Shown piece by piece: positions 53,596 to 62,419 of a DNA stretch of 64,000 bases. A model generated the notes under the pieces. The model searched no databases and was not told the origin of the DNA. It saw only the letters and a list, made by a program, of their open reading frames with translations. The position numbers and the translations under genes were made by a program. Position 1 is the stretch's first letter, and every line of letters begins with the position of its first letter. This stretch comes from Alloacidobacterium sp035547425 (lineage in GTDB: Bacteria > Acidobacteriota > Terriglobia > Terriglobales > Acidobacteriaceae), in NCBI GenBank assembly GCA_035547425.1, contig DASZUU010000036.1, positions 93,857-157,856 of the forward strand, read 5' to 3'.

Positions 53596-54813
53596 ATGAA
53601 GGTAACCGTCGGAGTTTCCGGAGGCGTTGCTGCCTACAAGGCAGCCGAGCTTGTCCGCGCCCTGCAACGGCAAGCGCTCGATGTCCATGTTGTGATGACC
53701 AAAGCGGCGCGTCAATTTATTCAGCCGCTGACCTTCGCCTCGCTCACCGGCCATAAAGTCATCACCAGCCTGTGGGCAACTGACTCCGACGAAAGCAACC
53801 TGTCATCCGCAATCGAGCACATCGACGCCGCGCAGACCACCGATGCGTTGATCGTCGCTCCAGCCACGGCAAATATCCTGGCAAAATTTGCGCAGGGCAT
53901 CGCCGACGATTTTCTGACCACCATGTATCTGGCCACAACCGCACCCGTCATCGTTGCGCCGGCCATGAACGTGAACATGTGGAATCATCCCGCCACGCAG
54001 GCAAATCTTTCTGTATTGGAAGAGCGCGGCGTGCGCATCGTTTCGCCTGAGAGCGGCTATCTTGCCTGCGGCATGATCGGCAGCGGACGCCTCGCCGAGA
54101 ACGACGCCATCGTGCAGGCCGCCCTCGATATCCTGAACCACCGCAATGACCTCGCCGGAGAAACCATCCTGATTACCGCCGGAGGCACCCGCGAGTCCAT
54201 CGATCCGGTGCGCTTCCTCGGCAACCGCTCCAGCGGCAAAATGGGATATGCATTAGCCGAAGCTGCCGCAAAACGCGGCGCAAAAGTAATCCTGGTATCC
54301 GCTCCCACGGCATTGCGTGCACCCGCAAACTGCGAAGTTGTCCCCGTGATCACAACCGAAGAGATGCGCAGCGCAGTTCTAAGCCGTCTCGACGAAGCGA
54401 CCATCGTCATCAAGGCCGCGGCAGTAGCCGACTACAAGCCCGTCATCCAGGCGGAGCAGAAGCTGAAGCGCAGCGGCCCGCTGGTGCTCGAATTGCAGCC
54501 CACAGACGATATCCTCGCAGAAGTCGTGCAACGTCGTCGCGACGGTATGCTGGTCATCGGCTTCGCCGCCGAAACCGAAAACGCCATCGTCCATGGCCGC
54601 GACAAGCTCCTCCGCAAAGGCGCGGATGCAATTGTGCTCAACGACGTGTCCCGCGCCGGCATCGGCTTCGATTCCGACCGCAATGCCGCCACCTTTCTCA
54701 CGCGGCAAACCGCCATCGATCTGCCGGAGATGAGCAAGCGCGATCTCGCCGACCGCATCCTCGAAGAAGTGATGACGCTGCGCCGTCCGCAAAAGGTGCT
54801 CGCGGAACGGTAA
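53596..54813 (+). CDS. coaBC: Bifunctional phosphopantothenoylcysteine decarboxylase / phosphopantothenate-cysteine ligase
   Basis: This 405-residue enzyme has both activities. The N-terminal flavoprotein decarboxylase (CoaC, about 1-190) shows GVSGGVAAYKAAEL, the His in IEHID, PAMNVNMW for substrate binding and the Cys in GYLACGMIGSGRLAE. The C-terminal ligase (CoaB, about 195-400) has ITAGGTRESIDPVRFLGNRSSGKMG and the lysine-rich KLKR segment. It makes 4'-phosphopantetheine from phosphopantothenate, cysteine and CTP for coenzyme A. The stop overlaps the next start as TAATG, coupling it to uracil-DNA glycosylase. Confidence 0.96.
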   Translation: MKVTVGVSGGVAAYKAAELVRALQRQALDVHVVMTKAARQFIQPLTFASLTGHKVITSLWATDSDESNLSSAIEHIDAAQTTDALIVAPATANILAKFAQGIADDFLTTMYLATTAPVIVAPAMNVNMWNHPATQANLSVLEERGVRIVSPESGYLACGMIGSGRLAENDAIVQAALDILNHRNDLAGETILITAGGTRESIDPVRFLGNRSSGKMGYALAEAAAKRGAKVILVSAPTALRAPANCEVVPVITTEEMRSAVLSRLDEATIVIKAAAVADYKPVIQAEQKLKRSGPLVLELQPTDDILAEVVQRRRDGMLVIGFAAETENAIVHGRDKLLRKGADAIVLNDVSRAGIGFDSDRNAATFLTRQTAIDLPEMSKRDLADRILEEVMTLRRPQKVLAER

Positions 54814-55649
54814 TGCCTCGTCTCGACACAGAACAGCAGCAGGCGCTGGCAGCGCGGGTCCGTTACTACCGCGACCTCGGTGTCTTCGATTTATATCGCC
54901 GAGGCGAAGCCGCGCCGGAGCCTGAGCTTTTGCTGGAAACAGCCTCCTCCATTACAGAAACCGCAACTGTAGCCGTTGCAGTTGCAGAAGAAGACATGCC
55001 GAAAAAACAGCCAGCAGTTCGTACGCCAGAAATATTCCCTGTCACTACCCTTATTGCTCCTCATGACCGTCCGGCTGCGCTTCAGGCTGTTCGCGAAGAA
55101 ATCGGCGATTGCAAGCGCTGCCCCTTGGCCTTTGCCGGTCGTCATACCATCGTTTTCGGTGAAGGTAATCCGAATACTCGCCTTATGTTTGTAGGCGAAG
55201 GCCCCGGAGCCGACGAAGACACGCAGGGACGCCCCTTTGTAGGCCGGGCAGGGCAGTTGCTCAATAACATGATTTCGGCTATGGGCCTCAAGCGCGAAGA
55301 AGTCTACATCGCCAACATCGTCAAATGCCGCCCCCCGCAAAACCGCACTCCTGAGCCGGAAGAAGCCAACACCTGCTCGCAATTTCTTTTCAAGCAGATT
55401 GAGATCATCCGTCCTGAAATCATCGTTGCCCTTGGCTCAACCGCCGCGACGTATCTGCTCGGAGCCAAAGCGCCTCTCAGCGCGTTACGTGGACGGATTC
55501 ATAATTTCCGTGATTCCAGGCTGATCATCACCTATCATCCGGCCTATCTATTGCGGGATCCACGCCAAAAGAAAGAAACCTGGAAGGACCTGCAGATTGC
55601 CATGGCCGAATTAGGCCTGCAGCCGCCAAAGCGCCCCACAGCTGAATAG
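54813..55649 (+). CDS. Family 4 uracil-DNA glycosylase (Fe-S type)
   Basis: This 278-residue enzyme has the family-4 active-site motif GEGPGADED (residues 128-136) and four cysteines for a 4Fe-4S cluster: Cys100 and Cys103 in CKRC, Cys172 in KCRPPQNRTP, Cys188 in NTC. A late TYHPAYLLR motif is the conserved DNA-contact loop. It removes uracil from DNA to start base-excision repair. The first 85 residues are an Ala/Glu-rich, low-conservation extension beyond the catalytic domain, common in this family. Translation starts in the TAATG overlap with coaBC. Confidence 0.94.
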   Translation: MPRLDTEQQQALAARVRYYRDLGVFDLYRRGEAAPEPELLLETASSITETATVAVAVAEEDMPKKQPAVRTPEIFPVTTLIAPHDRPAALQAVREEIGDCKRCPLAFAGRHTIVFGEGNPNTRLMFVGEGPGADEDTQGRPFVGRAGQLLNNMISAMGLKREEVYIANIVKCRPPQNRTPEPEEANTCSQFLFKQIEIIRPEIIVALGSTAATYLLGAKAPLSALRGRIHNFRDSRLIITYHPAYLLRDPRQKKETWKDLQIAMAELGLQPPKRPTAE

Positions 55650-55797
55650 CGTTTCGTCCAGCCTGGCAGAAATTGAGCCCCGAATTGCCCCAAAGTCATA
55701 AATTTGGCGCATTTTTCGTTACATTTAAAAATTTCACCCACGAGAATATTTTTTCACATACAATTCCACAGTCAATATTTCAACCTGAGGGAATGCC

Positions 55798-57252
55798 TTG
55801 AATTTATTCCGTCGCACCGTCACTACCGCTGTTCTCTCCGCCGTGGCCGCCGCTCCATGCAGCTATGCGCAACTGGAAGGCAGCAAGGCCCAGACGCAAA
55901 AAACAGACCATCCTGTCCCATCTATCCAGGATACGGAAACCCCGGTCCAGAAAAACGCGCGCATGGAGTGGTGGCGCGAAGCCCGGTTTGGCATGTTTAT
56001 TCACTGGGGGCTGTATTCCATTCCGGCTGGCACCTGGAACGGCAAGCAGATTCCCGGCATCGGCGAATGGATCATGAATACAGCGTCCATCCCTGTCGCC
56101 GATTACAAGGGGCTCGCGCCTAAATTCAATCCCACCGGCTTCAGCGCCCACGACATCGTAGCCCTCGCCAAATCCGCCGGCATGAAGTACATCGTCATCA
56201 CCGCCAAGCATCACGACGGCTTCGCCATGTTCGATTCCAAGGCTGACCCCTTCAACATTGTCGATGCAACCCCGTTCAAGCGTGATCCTCTCCGCGAGCT
56301 GGCCGACGAATGCAAAAAGCAGGGCATCAAGCTCGGCTTCTATTACTCGCAGGATCAGGACTGGACCGCGCCCGGCGGCGCAGCCCTGAAGACCGGCGAT
56401 CACCAGCCGCCCACCTATCACTGGGATAAAGCACAGGACGGCAGTTTCGACACCTATCTCCACAAGAAGGCCATCCCGCAGCTGAAAGAATTATTGACCA
56501 ACTACGGCGATTACCCCGCTGTCATCTGGTTCGATACGCCAACGAAGGACATGACTCCGGCGCGCGCTGCCGAGATCGTCAAGCTGCTGAATCAATATCC
56601 GAAGCTCATCTGGAACAACCGTCTTGGTGGCACCTATCAGGGAGACACTGAAACTCCCGAACAGTACATCCCGGCACAGGGTTATCCCGGACGCGATTGG
56701 GAATCCTGCATGACCATGAATGATACCTGGGGCTACAAATCCTATGACACCAACTTCAAATCAACCGAAACCCTCCTGCGCAATCTCATCGACATTGCCA
56801 GCAAAGGCGGCAATTATCTGCTGAATATCGGTCCCGATTCCCATGGAGTTGTGCCACCTGCTGAAGTCGAGCGTCTGCACGAAGTCGGCAAATGGCTCTC
56901 CGTAAATGGCGAGGCTATCTACGGCACCAGCTCTACACTTTTCGGGCCTGAGGCAGGCAGCTTCAGCCCGACGGAAAAAGACAAGAAAGGCAACCCGAAG
57001 TTCATTCCTGCATGGAACTGGCGTTCGACCACCAAGGCCGACAAAATCTACATCGAAATCTTCAACTGGCCAAGCAGCGGCACCTTCCATCTGGATAAGC
57101 TGCCGCGCAAGGTCACCGGTGCCTACCTGCTGGCAGATTCCAGCCATAAATCACTCAAGCTGAACCAGTCAGGCACCAGCCTCGACGTGCAGCTCCCATC
57201 CAAGGCACTCGACCCGATTGCCACAGTTTTGGTGCTGAAGACCTCGAAGTAA
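55798..57252 (+). CDS. Secreted GH29 alpha-L-fucosidase
   Basis: TTG 55798 is the start, preceded by GAGGGA; a nearby ATG at 55792 runs immediately into a stop. The 484-residue protein has a signal peptide (about 1-25, ending SYAQ). GH29 signatures are MEWWREARFGMFIHWGLYS, the HHDGFAMF segment, YYSQDQDW, and the AVIWFDTPTKD region expected to contain the nucleophile Asp, followed by GGNYLLNIGPDSHG. It removes alpha-linked L-fucose from glycans outside the cytoplasm. It is a single gene with its own terminator; the 148-base AT-rich region upstream may hold a promoter, but I cannot point to clear boxes. Confidence 0.93.
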   Translation: MNLFRRTVTTAVLSAVAAAPCSYAQLEGSKAQTQKTDHPVPSIQDTETPVQKNARMEWWREARFGMFIHWGLYSIPAGTWNGKQIPGIGEWIMNTASIPVADYKGLAPKFNPTGFSAHDIVALAKSAGMKYIVITAKHHDGFAMFDSKADPFNIVDATPFKRDPLRELADECKKQGIKLGFYYSQDQDWTAPGGAALKTGDHQPPTYHWDKAQDGSFDTYLHKKAIPQLKELLTNYGDYPAVIWFDTPTKDMTPARAAEIVKLLNQYPKLIWNNRLGGTYQGDTETPEQYIPAQGYPGRDWESCMTMNDTWGYKSYDTNFKSTETLLRNLIDIASKGGNYLLNIGPDSHGVVPPAEVERLHEVGKWLSVNGEAIYGTSSTLFGPEAGSFSPTEKDKKGNPKFIPAWNWRSTTKADKIYIEIFNWPSSGTFHLDKLPRKVTGAYLLADSSHKSLKLNQSGTSLDVQLPSKALDPIATVLVLKTSK

Positions 57253-57273
57253 CAGAGGTGTAGTGCCTCCGCC

Positions 57274-57304
57274 GGAGTGCGATCCTTCGCACTCCGTTCT
57301 TTTT
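57274..57304 (+). terminator. Intrinsic terminator after the fucosidase gene
   Basis: A perfect 9-bp stem (57274-57282 with 57287-57295) with a 4-base loop TCCT is followed by GTTCTTTTT. It lies 22 bases after the stop. Confidence 0.85.
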
Positions 57305-57318
57305 ACCAAGCTAAACAC

Positions 57319-57351
57319 GGGTGCCCCATCCTGAGTGAAGCGAAGGGTGGG
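57319..57351. repeat. Palindrome with GGGTGCCCCA head (copy 1)
   Basis: The 10-base head GGGTGCCCCA (57319-57328) leads into an 8-bp stem: CCCATCCT (57325-57332) with AGGGTGGG (57344-57351), one G-U pair. The same head recurs exactly at 57914 and 63778, each time with different arms. Confidence 0.7.
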
Positions 57352-57414
57352 ACAGGAATTACACAAACCGGAAATACTAGCCGGAAAAAGCAATCTATGT
57401 TACTCTTGTTGCAG

Positions 57415-57429
57415 ACACTTAGGAAGTGT
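57415..57429 (+). promoter_or_regulatory. Small hairpin in the rpsO leader
   Basis: ACACTT-AGG-AAGTGT forms a 6-bp stem about 40 bases before the rpsO start. Ribosomal protein S15 represses its own messenger in many bacteria through leader structures that differ between phyla, so this may be part of such a site. That is inference from position only; an upstream TTGTTG with TAACGA could be a weak promoter. Confidence 0.25.
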
Positions 57430-57468
57430 AACGAATAGCAAATTAGCAATAGGAGTAACGCACACACC

Positions 57469-57735
57469 GTGCTGGCACCTGCAAAGAAAACCGACATTAT
57501 CTCTCGCTTTCGCACTCACGACTCCGACACCGGCAGTCCTGAAGTACAGATTGCGATCCTGAGCGAGCGCATCGGCGAGCTCACCGAGCACTTCAAAACC
57601 CACGCGAAAGATCATGCTTCGCGCCGCGGTCTGTTGATGCTGGTAAGCAAGCGCCGCCGCCTGCTCGACTACCTCAAGACGAACGATTCTGACCGCTACC
57701 GCGACGTCATCGGAAAACTGGGCATCCGCAAGTAG
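57469..57735 (+). CDS. rpsO: Ribosomal protein S15
   Basis: GTG 57469 starts the gene; AGGAG lies 13 bases upstream, slightly far but the only ribosome site. The 88-residue protein is full length and shows the family run HDSDTGSPEVQIAILSERI, the LTEHFKTHAKDHASRRGLL helices with the HDxxSRR rRNA-binding region, and the RRRLLDYLK segment. It binds 16S rRNA early in 30S assembly. The order rpsO-pnp is conserved in many bacteria and is kept here. Confidence 0.97.
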   Translation: MLAPAKKTDIISRFRTHDSDTGSPEVQIAILSERIGELTEHFKTHAKDHASRRGLLMLVSKRRRLLDYLKTNDSDRYRDVIGKLGIRK

Positions 57736-57805
57736 CAGCAAGCTCATAGCGACCTTTGTCTCCTACGCGCACGCGACGAGAACTTCGTAAAGGATTGGAA
57801 AGCGT

Positions 57806-57829
57806 CAGCCGGGTCTACGGCTGGCGTGT
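57806..57829 (+). promoter_or_regulatory. Hairpin in the rpsO-pnp intergenic region
   Basis: A stem of 9 pairs (CGTCAGCCG with CGGCTGGCG, one G-U) closes a 6-base loop in the 271-base gap before pnp. There is no T run after it, so it is not an intrinsic terminator. In Escherichia coli an RNase III-cleaved hairpin in this position controls pnp; a similar role is possible here. Confidence 0.35.
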
Positions 57830-57913
57830 ATCCATGACGATGGCTATTTCCGCACCTCGCGAAGCCTGTCTATCCGTCGTGTATCTTCCCGCCGCCCGCG
57901 CGTGCTCCCGCAG

Positions 57914-57942
57914 GGGTGCCCCACATCTTGAAAAGATGTGGG
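57914..57942. repeat. Palindrome with GGGTGCCCCA head (copy 2), in the pnp leader
   Basis: The head GGGTGCCCCA (57914-57923) runs into a perfect 10-bp stem, CCCACATCTT (57920-57929) with AAGATGTGGG (57933-57942), loop GAA. It lies 64 bases before the pnp start and would be present in the messenger leader. Confidence 0.75.
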
Positions 57943-58006
57943 AGCGCAGTGTGCTCGCACCCGTATTTGCGGCCCCTCCTACCAAGCTTCAAGAAACGAG
58001 GAAAAT

Positions 58007-60445
58007 ATGAAACAGGAAGTGACAGTTGAACTTGCAGGTGGCAAGCGGCTCACTTTTGAAACCGGCCGCATGGCCAAGCAGGCTTCCGGCGCTGCCCTGG
58101 TCTCCCAGGGAGACAGCGTGGTGCTCGCAACCGCCGTCGCCGCCCCTGACCAGAAAGAGGGAATCGATTTCTTCCCCCTCACCGTCGATTACCGTGAGTA
58201 CGCCTACGCTGGCGGACGTATCCCCGGCGGATTCATCAAGCGTGAAGGCCGTCCCAGTGAGCGTGAAATTCTCACCAGCCGCCAGATCGACCGTCCCATC
58301 CGCCCGCTCTTCCCTGAAGGCTTCCGCAACGAAACTCAGGTCATCGCCCTGGTCTTCTCCGCCGACAAGGAAAACGATCCCGATATCGTCGCCATCAATG
58401 CTGCCAGCGCCGCGCTTGCACTCTCTGACATTCCTTTCGCCGGCCCTGTAGGCGCCGTACGCGTCGGTTATGTCAACGGCGAGTACATCGTGAATCCGTC
58501 CTATTCCGAGCGCCGCGAAAGCTCCATCAATATCACCGTCGTCGGCACCAAAGACGGCATCGTGATGATCGAGAGCGGCTCCGACGGTGTCACCGAAGAC
58601 GTTGTCGTCAACGCTATTGACTTCGGCCATGCCGAAATCAAGAAAATCGTCGCTTCCATTGAAGAGTTGGTCGCCAAGGCTGGCAAGCCCAAGCGTGCAG
58701 TCCCCGCTCCGGAATTCGATCAGGCCTACTACGACGCGCTCTTCGCCAAGGTTGGCGATCGCCTGAAGGATGCGCTCGACACCAAAACTCACCCCAAGAC
58801 CGAGAGCTACGCACTCATCAAGCAGATCAAGGACGAGCTCGCGGCTGAGTTGAAAGATCTGCCCGAAGCAGAGCAGGCCGCAGCCAAAAAGAAGCTCGCT
58901 TCTTATTACGAAACTCTGCGCGAGCGCATCTTCCGCGAACAGGTCACCAAGGAGCGCATCCGTCCCGACCGTCGCGCCTTCGACGAGATTCGTCCCATCA
59001 CCATTGAAACCGGCGTGCTGCCTCGCACCCACGGCTCCGCCCTCTTCACCCGCGGCGAGACGCAGGCCCTCGTCACCGCAACTCTGGGCACCGGCGACGA
59101 CTCGCAGCGCCTCGAAACCTTCGAGGGAGAGCAGAAGAAGCGCTTCATGCTGCACTACAACTTCCCGCCGTTCTCCGTCGGTGAAGTTGGCCGCATGACC
59201 GGCACAGGCCGCCGCGAAATCGGCCACGGCGCCCTCGCCGAGCGTGCCATTGCTGCCGTGCTTCCTCCTGAAGAGGAATCTCCCTACGCACTGCGCGTTG
59301 TCTCCGACATTCTCGAATCCAACGGCTCATCCTCCATGGCCTCGGTCTGCGGCGGCAGCCTCGCGCTCATGGACGCAGGTATTCCGCTCAAGTCCGCTGT
59401 CGCCGGCATCGCCATGGGTCTTGTCAAGGAAGGCGATGATTACGCCATCCTCACCGACATTGCCGGAGCCGAAGACCACTACGGCGACATGGACTTCAAA
59501 GTAGCCGGAACCCGCGACGGCATCACTGCCCTGCAGATGGACATCAAGATCGGCGGCATCACGGGTCAGATCATGCGCGAAGCACTCGAGCAGGCTCGCC
59601 GTGGCCGTCTCTTCATTCTCGACAAAATGGACGCAGCCCTCAGCGGTCCTCGCACCGAGAAGTCGAAGTTCGCGCCGCAAATCCGCACCCTACAGATTCC
59701 CACCGATAAGATCCGCGACCTCATCGGGCCCGGTGGCAAGACCATCCGCGGCATCATCGAGGCCACACAGGTCAAGATCGATGTAGACGACACGGGCCGC
59801 GTGAACGTTGCCTCATCCGACGCGGAAGGCCTGGACAAGGCCTTGGCGATGATCAACGACCTCACCGCCGTTCCGGAAGTTGGCAAGACCTACCTCGGCA
59901 AAGTCGTTCGCCTGGCCGAGTTCGGAGCCTTTGTCGAAATCTTCCCCGGCACCGACGGTTTGCTGCACATCAGCGAAATCGCCGAGCATCGCGTCAAGGA
60001 CGTAAAAGACGAGCTGCGCGAAGGCGATCAGGTTCTCGTCAAGGTTCTCGGTATCGAAGGCAATCGCATCAAGCTTTCGCGCAAAGCTCTCTTGAAGGAA
60101 CAGCGCGCAAAGCTCGGCCTCACTGAACCGCAGGCAGGACAGGTCAGCGACCTGACTGCATCCAGCGATCCCGAAGAAGGCGGCAAACGCCACGCGAATA
60201 ACGAAGAGCGCCAGCCCTCATCGAACGCCAGCACCATCACCATCGAAGGCGGAGACGACTTCGACGATGAAGAAGGCGACGAGGAAGGCGAAGAGATCAA
60301 CTACAACCGCGCCGACGGAACGCCTGCCCAGGCAGGCAGCGGCGAGCGTCGCCCCGGTGGCGGAGCAGGCAATAACCGCCGCCGTCGCGGACGCGGACGC
60401 CGTGGTCCGGGACGCGGTCCGGGTAGCAATCGCGGACCTCAGTAA
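58007..60445 (+). CDS. pnp: Polynucleotide phosphorylase
   Basis: The frame is open from 57938, but ATG 58007, with GAGGA just upstream, gives the family N-terminus (MKQEVTVELAGG). The roughly 812-residue enzyme has RNase PH domain 1 (about 10-140), a helical linker, RNase PH domain 2 (about 310-540, with ILTDIAGAEDHYGDMDFKVAGT catalytic residues), a KH domain (LIGPGGKTIRGIIE) and an S1 domain (GKVVRLAEFGAFVEI). It degrades RNA using phosphate. After S1 there is an extra tail of about 100 residues: an acidic DDEEGDEEGEE block then an Arg/Gly-rich end (RRRGRGRRGPGRG). Confidence 0.97.
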   Translation: MKQEVTVELAGGKRLTFETGRMAKQASGAALVSQGDSVVLATAVAAPDQKEGIDFFPLTVDYREYAYAGGRIPGGFIKREGRPSEREILTSRQIDRPIRPLFPEGFRNETQVIALVFSADKENDPDIVAINAASAALALSDIPFAGPVGAVRVGYVNGEYIVNPSYSERRESSINITVVGTKDGIVMIESGSDGVTEDVVVNAIDFGHAEIKKIVASIEELVAKAGKPKRAVPAPEFDQAYYDALFAKVGDRLKDALDTKTHPKTESYALIKQIKDELAAELKDLPEAEQAAAKKKLASYYETLRERIFREQVTKERIRPDRRAFDEIRPITIETGVLPRTHGSALFTRGETQALVTATLGTGDDSQRLETFEGEQKKRFMLHYNFPPFSVGEVGRMTGTGRREIGHGALAERAIAAVLPPEEESPYALRVVSDILESNGSSSMASVCGGSLALMDAGIPLKSAVAGIAMGLVKEGDDYAILTDIAGAEDHYGDMDFKVAGTRDGITALQMDIKIGGITGQIMREALEQARRGRLFILDKMDAALSGPRTEKSKFAPQIRTLQIPTDKIRDLIGPGGKTIRGIIEATQVKIDVDDTGRVNVASSDAEGLDKALAMINDLTAVPEVGKTYLGKVVRLAEFGAFVEIFPGTDGLLHISEIAEHRVKDVKDELREGDQVLVKVLGIEGNRIKLSRKALLKEQRAKLGLTEPQAGQVSDLTASSDPEEGGKRHANNEERQPSSNASTITIEGGDDFDDEEGDEEGEEINYNRADGTPAQAGSGERRPGGGAGNNRRRRGRGRRGPGRGPGSNRGPQ

Positions 60446-60465
60446 ACAGGAACATTCATGATGGT

Positions 60466-60497
60466 AGGGCTGTGCTTACGCACAGCCCTTTGTTTTT
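60466..60497 (+). terminator. Intrinsic terminator after pnp
   Basis: A perfect 10-bp stem (60466-60475 with 60480-60489), loop TTAC, followed by TTGTTTTT. Confidence 0.88.
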
Positions 60498-60504
60498 CTC
60501 AACC

Positions 60505-60530
60505 CATCCACCTTTCGGTGGATGTTTGTT
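60505..60530 (+). terminator. Second hairpin behind the pnp terminator
   Basis: CATCCACC (60505-60512) pairs with GGTGGATG (60517-60524) across a TTTC loop, followed by TTTGTT. It may reinforce termination or belong to the leader of the next gene, which starts 34 bases later. Confidence 0.5.
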
Positions 60531-60557
60531 CCATAAGGCAACGGTAGACTGCCGACC

Positions 60558-61622
60558 ATGGCAATCCCAACCGAGCCCATCGGCAGCATTCCTCGTCCGC
60601 CTTCATTGATCCAATCGATTGCGGATTCTCAATCGGGACGAATCACAGAGACTGAGCTGCAGAGTCTTTATGCAGAGGCTCTTCGTGATACCATGCGGCG
60701 ATTCGAGCAGACAGGTTCACCCATCATCTCCGATGGAGAACAAACCAAGCCTGGCTTTGCCACCTATCCTTTAGCAGGATTGACTTCGCTCGCTCCCGAT
60801 GGAGTCGTCATCCCCTTTGCGGACGGCCATACTCGCCAGTTGCCGCGGCTCACAGCCGGTCCCTTTCGCTATGCAGTTCATGCGGAAAGCTATTGTCGCG
60901 CCGCGCGAGATTATACGCGCTTACCATTAAAGCAGGCCGTCATTTCAGCCTCTGCATTGAGCCTGCTCTATCCAGACAGCGGCATCTCAAACTATTCACG
61001 GGAAGAATTTCTTCAAGACCTCATCCACGAAGCCGAGTCCGACATCCGAGGCGCTCTCCATGCCGGAGCAGCCGTTGTACAAATCGATTTCACCGAGGCC
61101 AGGCTCTCGCTCAAGCTTGATCCCTCCGGCAGCCTGCTCCGTAGCTTCATAGCTCTTAATAACCAGGTGCTCGATCGCTTTTCTGCGCAAGAACGTCAAA
61201 ACATCGGAGTCCACGTCTGCCCCGGTGGAGATCGCGATTCCACGCATAGCGCCGACGTCAGCTATGCCGCTTTACTGCCCGATCTTTTCCAACTCAACGT
61301 CGGCCGGTTCTATCTGCAAATGTCCAGTGAAGGGAACCGGACAGAGACGCTGCGCATCGTGAAGGACCTTCTGAAACCAAAACAAATCGTCTTCATCGGT
61401 GTGATTGATCCCATTCATCCGAAAGTCGAAAGCGCCTTACAGGTCCGCGATCGCGTTCTGGAAGCTGCATCCATTTTGCCGCTCGACCAGCTCGGCACTA
61501 CCGATGATTGCGGCTTTTCGCCTTTCGCCGACGACACGTCAACCGCGCGGGAAACAGCATTTCAAAAGATTACCGCACGGGTTGAAGGCACAGCGCTCGC
61601 AGCCAGAGAATTGGGAGTGTAA
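60558..61622 (+). CDS. Cobalamin-independent methionine synthase C-terminal-like protein
   Basis: This 354-residue protein corresponds only to the catalytic C-terminal half of MetE. Candidate zinc ligands are His219 and Cys221 in GVHVCPGG, Glu258 in MSSEGNR and Cys318 in DDCGF. The N-terminal SIPRPPSLIQS matches the start of stand-alone MetE-like proteins. Full MetE is about twice as long and needs its N-terminal half for folate binding, so this protein probably uses another methyl donor or acceptor. Annotation pipelines often call it methionine synthase II. No S-box or other riboswitch is seen upstream. Confidence 0.85.
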   Translation: MAIPTEPIGSIPRPPSLIQSIADSQSGRITETELQSLYAEALRDTMRRFEQTGSPIISDGEQTKPGFATYPLAGLTSLAPDGVVIPFADGHTRQLPRLTAGPFRYAVHAESYCRAARDYTRLPLKQAVISASALSLLYPDSGISNYSREEFLQDLIHEAESDIRGALHAGAAVVQIDFTEARLSLKLDPSGSLLRSFIALNNQVLDRFSAQERQNIGVHVCPGGDRDSTHSADVSYAALLPDLFQLNVGRFYLQMSSEGNRTETLRIVKDLLKPKQIVFIGVIDPIHPKVESALQVRDRVLEAASILPLDQLGTTDDCGFSPFADDTSTARETAFQKITARVEGTALAARELGV

Positions 61623-61682
61623 CTGCAGATTCGTCTCCGACAGGAAGACTGATCGGCAGGCAATTCACATAAACGCGCAGAA

Positions 61683-62198
61683 TTATGCAGGTTGCCACAG
61701 CTCAATAGGATTTCCCTCAGGATCATGCAGACGAGCGAAGCGTCCATTGGGATAGGTTTGCGGATCGATCTTCACCTCTATACCTGCCGCCCGTAGCTGG
61801 TCCGCCATTTTATCCAGGTTATGCACGCGAAAGTTGACCATCCACACCTTCTGCGCATCGCCGAAGTAGCTGCTCGTCTCGGGAAAGGGGCTGAAGATGG
61901 TCTGCCCGGCCTCCTGCTCCCAAACAGGCGAGTCATTGCTTGTTGGTGTGAGCGCGATTCCAAGGTGCTGCAAGTACCATTGCCCCAGCGCCTTGGGATC
62001 ATGAGCTCGGAAGAAGAGCCCTCCGATTCCAGCTACCTTTTCCATTTTTGCGTCTCCTGATTCATATTTGGGCGGAACAGCATTGGTTGACTGTGCGGAT
62101 TTCTGCGCAGTCCCAGAGAATGCGTTCCGTTCCGGCACAAGCCGGGAGCCGAAAACATAGGACAAAATTTGCAGGAATTGGCGCCTGGGAAAGCCCAT
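61683..62198 (-). CDS. VOC (glyoxalase-fold) protein with a possible Tat leader and two start sites
   Basis: The VOC domain (about 120 residues from VAGIGGLFFRAHDPKALGQWY to RLHDPEGNPIELWQP) is clear: metal-dependent beta-alpha-beta units as in glyoxalase or dioxygenase relatives. The frame runs to 62279. ATG 62198 has AGGAG 4-5 bases upstream and gives a 171-residue form whose start, MGFPRRQFLQILSYV, resembles a twin-arginine signal. ATG 62045 also has AGGAG, 8 bases upstream, and gives a 121-residue cytoplasmic form starting right at the domain. Both may be used. The substrate is unknown. Confidence 0.75.
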   Translation of the reverse strand: MGFPRRQFLQILSYVFGSRLVPERNAFSGTAQKSAQSTNAVPPKYESGDAKMEKVAGIGGLFFRAHDPKALGQWYLQHLGIALTPTSNDSPVWEQEAGQTIFSPFPETSSYFGDAQKVWMVNFRVHNLDKMADQLRAAGIEVKIDPQTYPNGRFARLHDPEGNPIELWQPA

Positions 62199-62419
62199 TC
62201 CATTCTCCTGAGACTCTGCGTGAGCTTCTACCATACCTGCAGGCGAAACGCCGGGATAGTGAATTTTTGCCTGCGGCAAAAAAGATTATCGAAACGTCTA
62301 AAAAGCAGCGCTGGCGTACAAGATGAAATTTCGGTTGTGTTCTGCGGTGTTAACCCCAAAGGTAACACCGCTTTCTGAAACAAAATTCCACCGTCAAACG
62401 TAAGGTAGACTAGGCACGC

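Noticed and set aside
57989..59227. Long minus-strand open frame (412 codons) opposite pnp
   Set aside because: It mirrors the highly biased GC-rich codons of pnp, has no recognisable domain and would wholly overlap an essential conserved gene.
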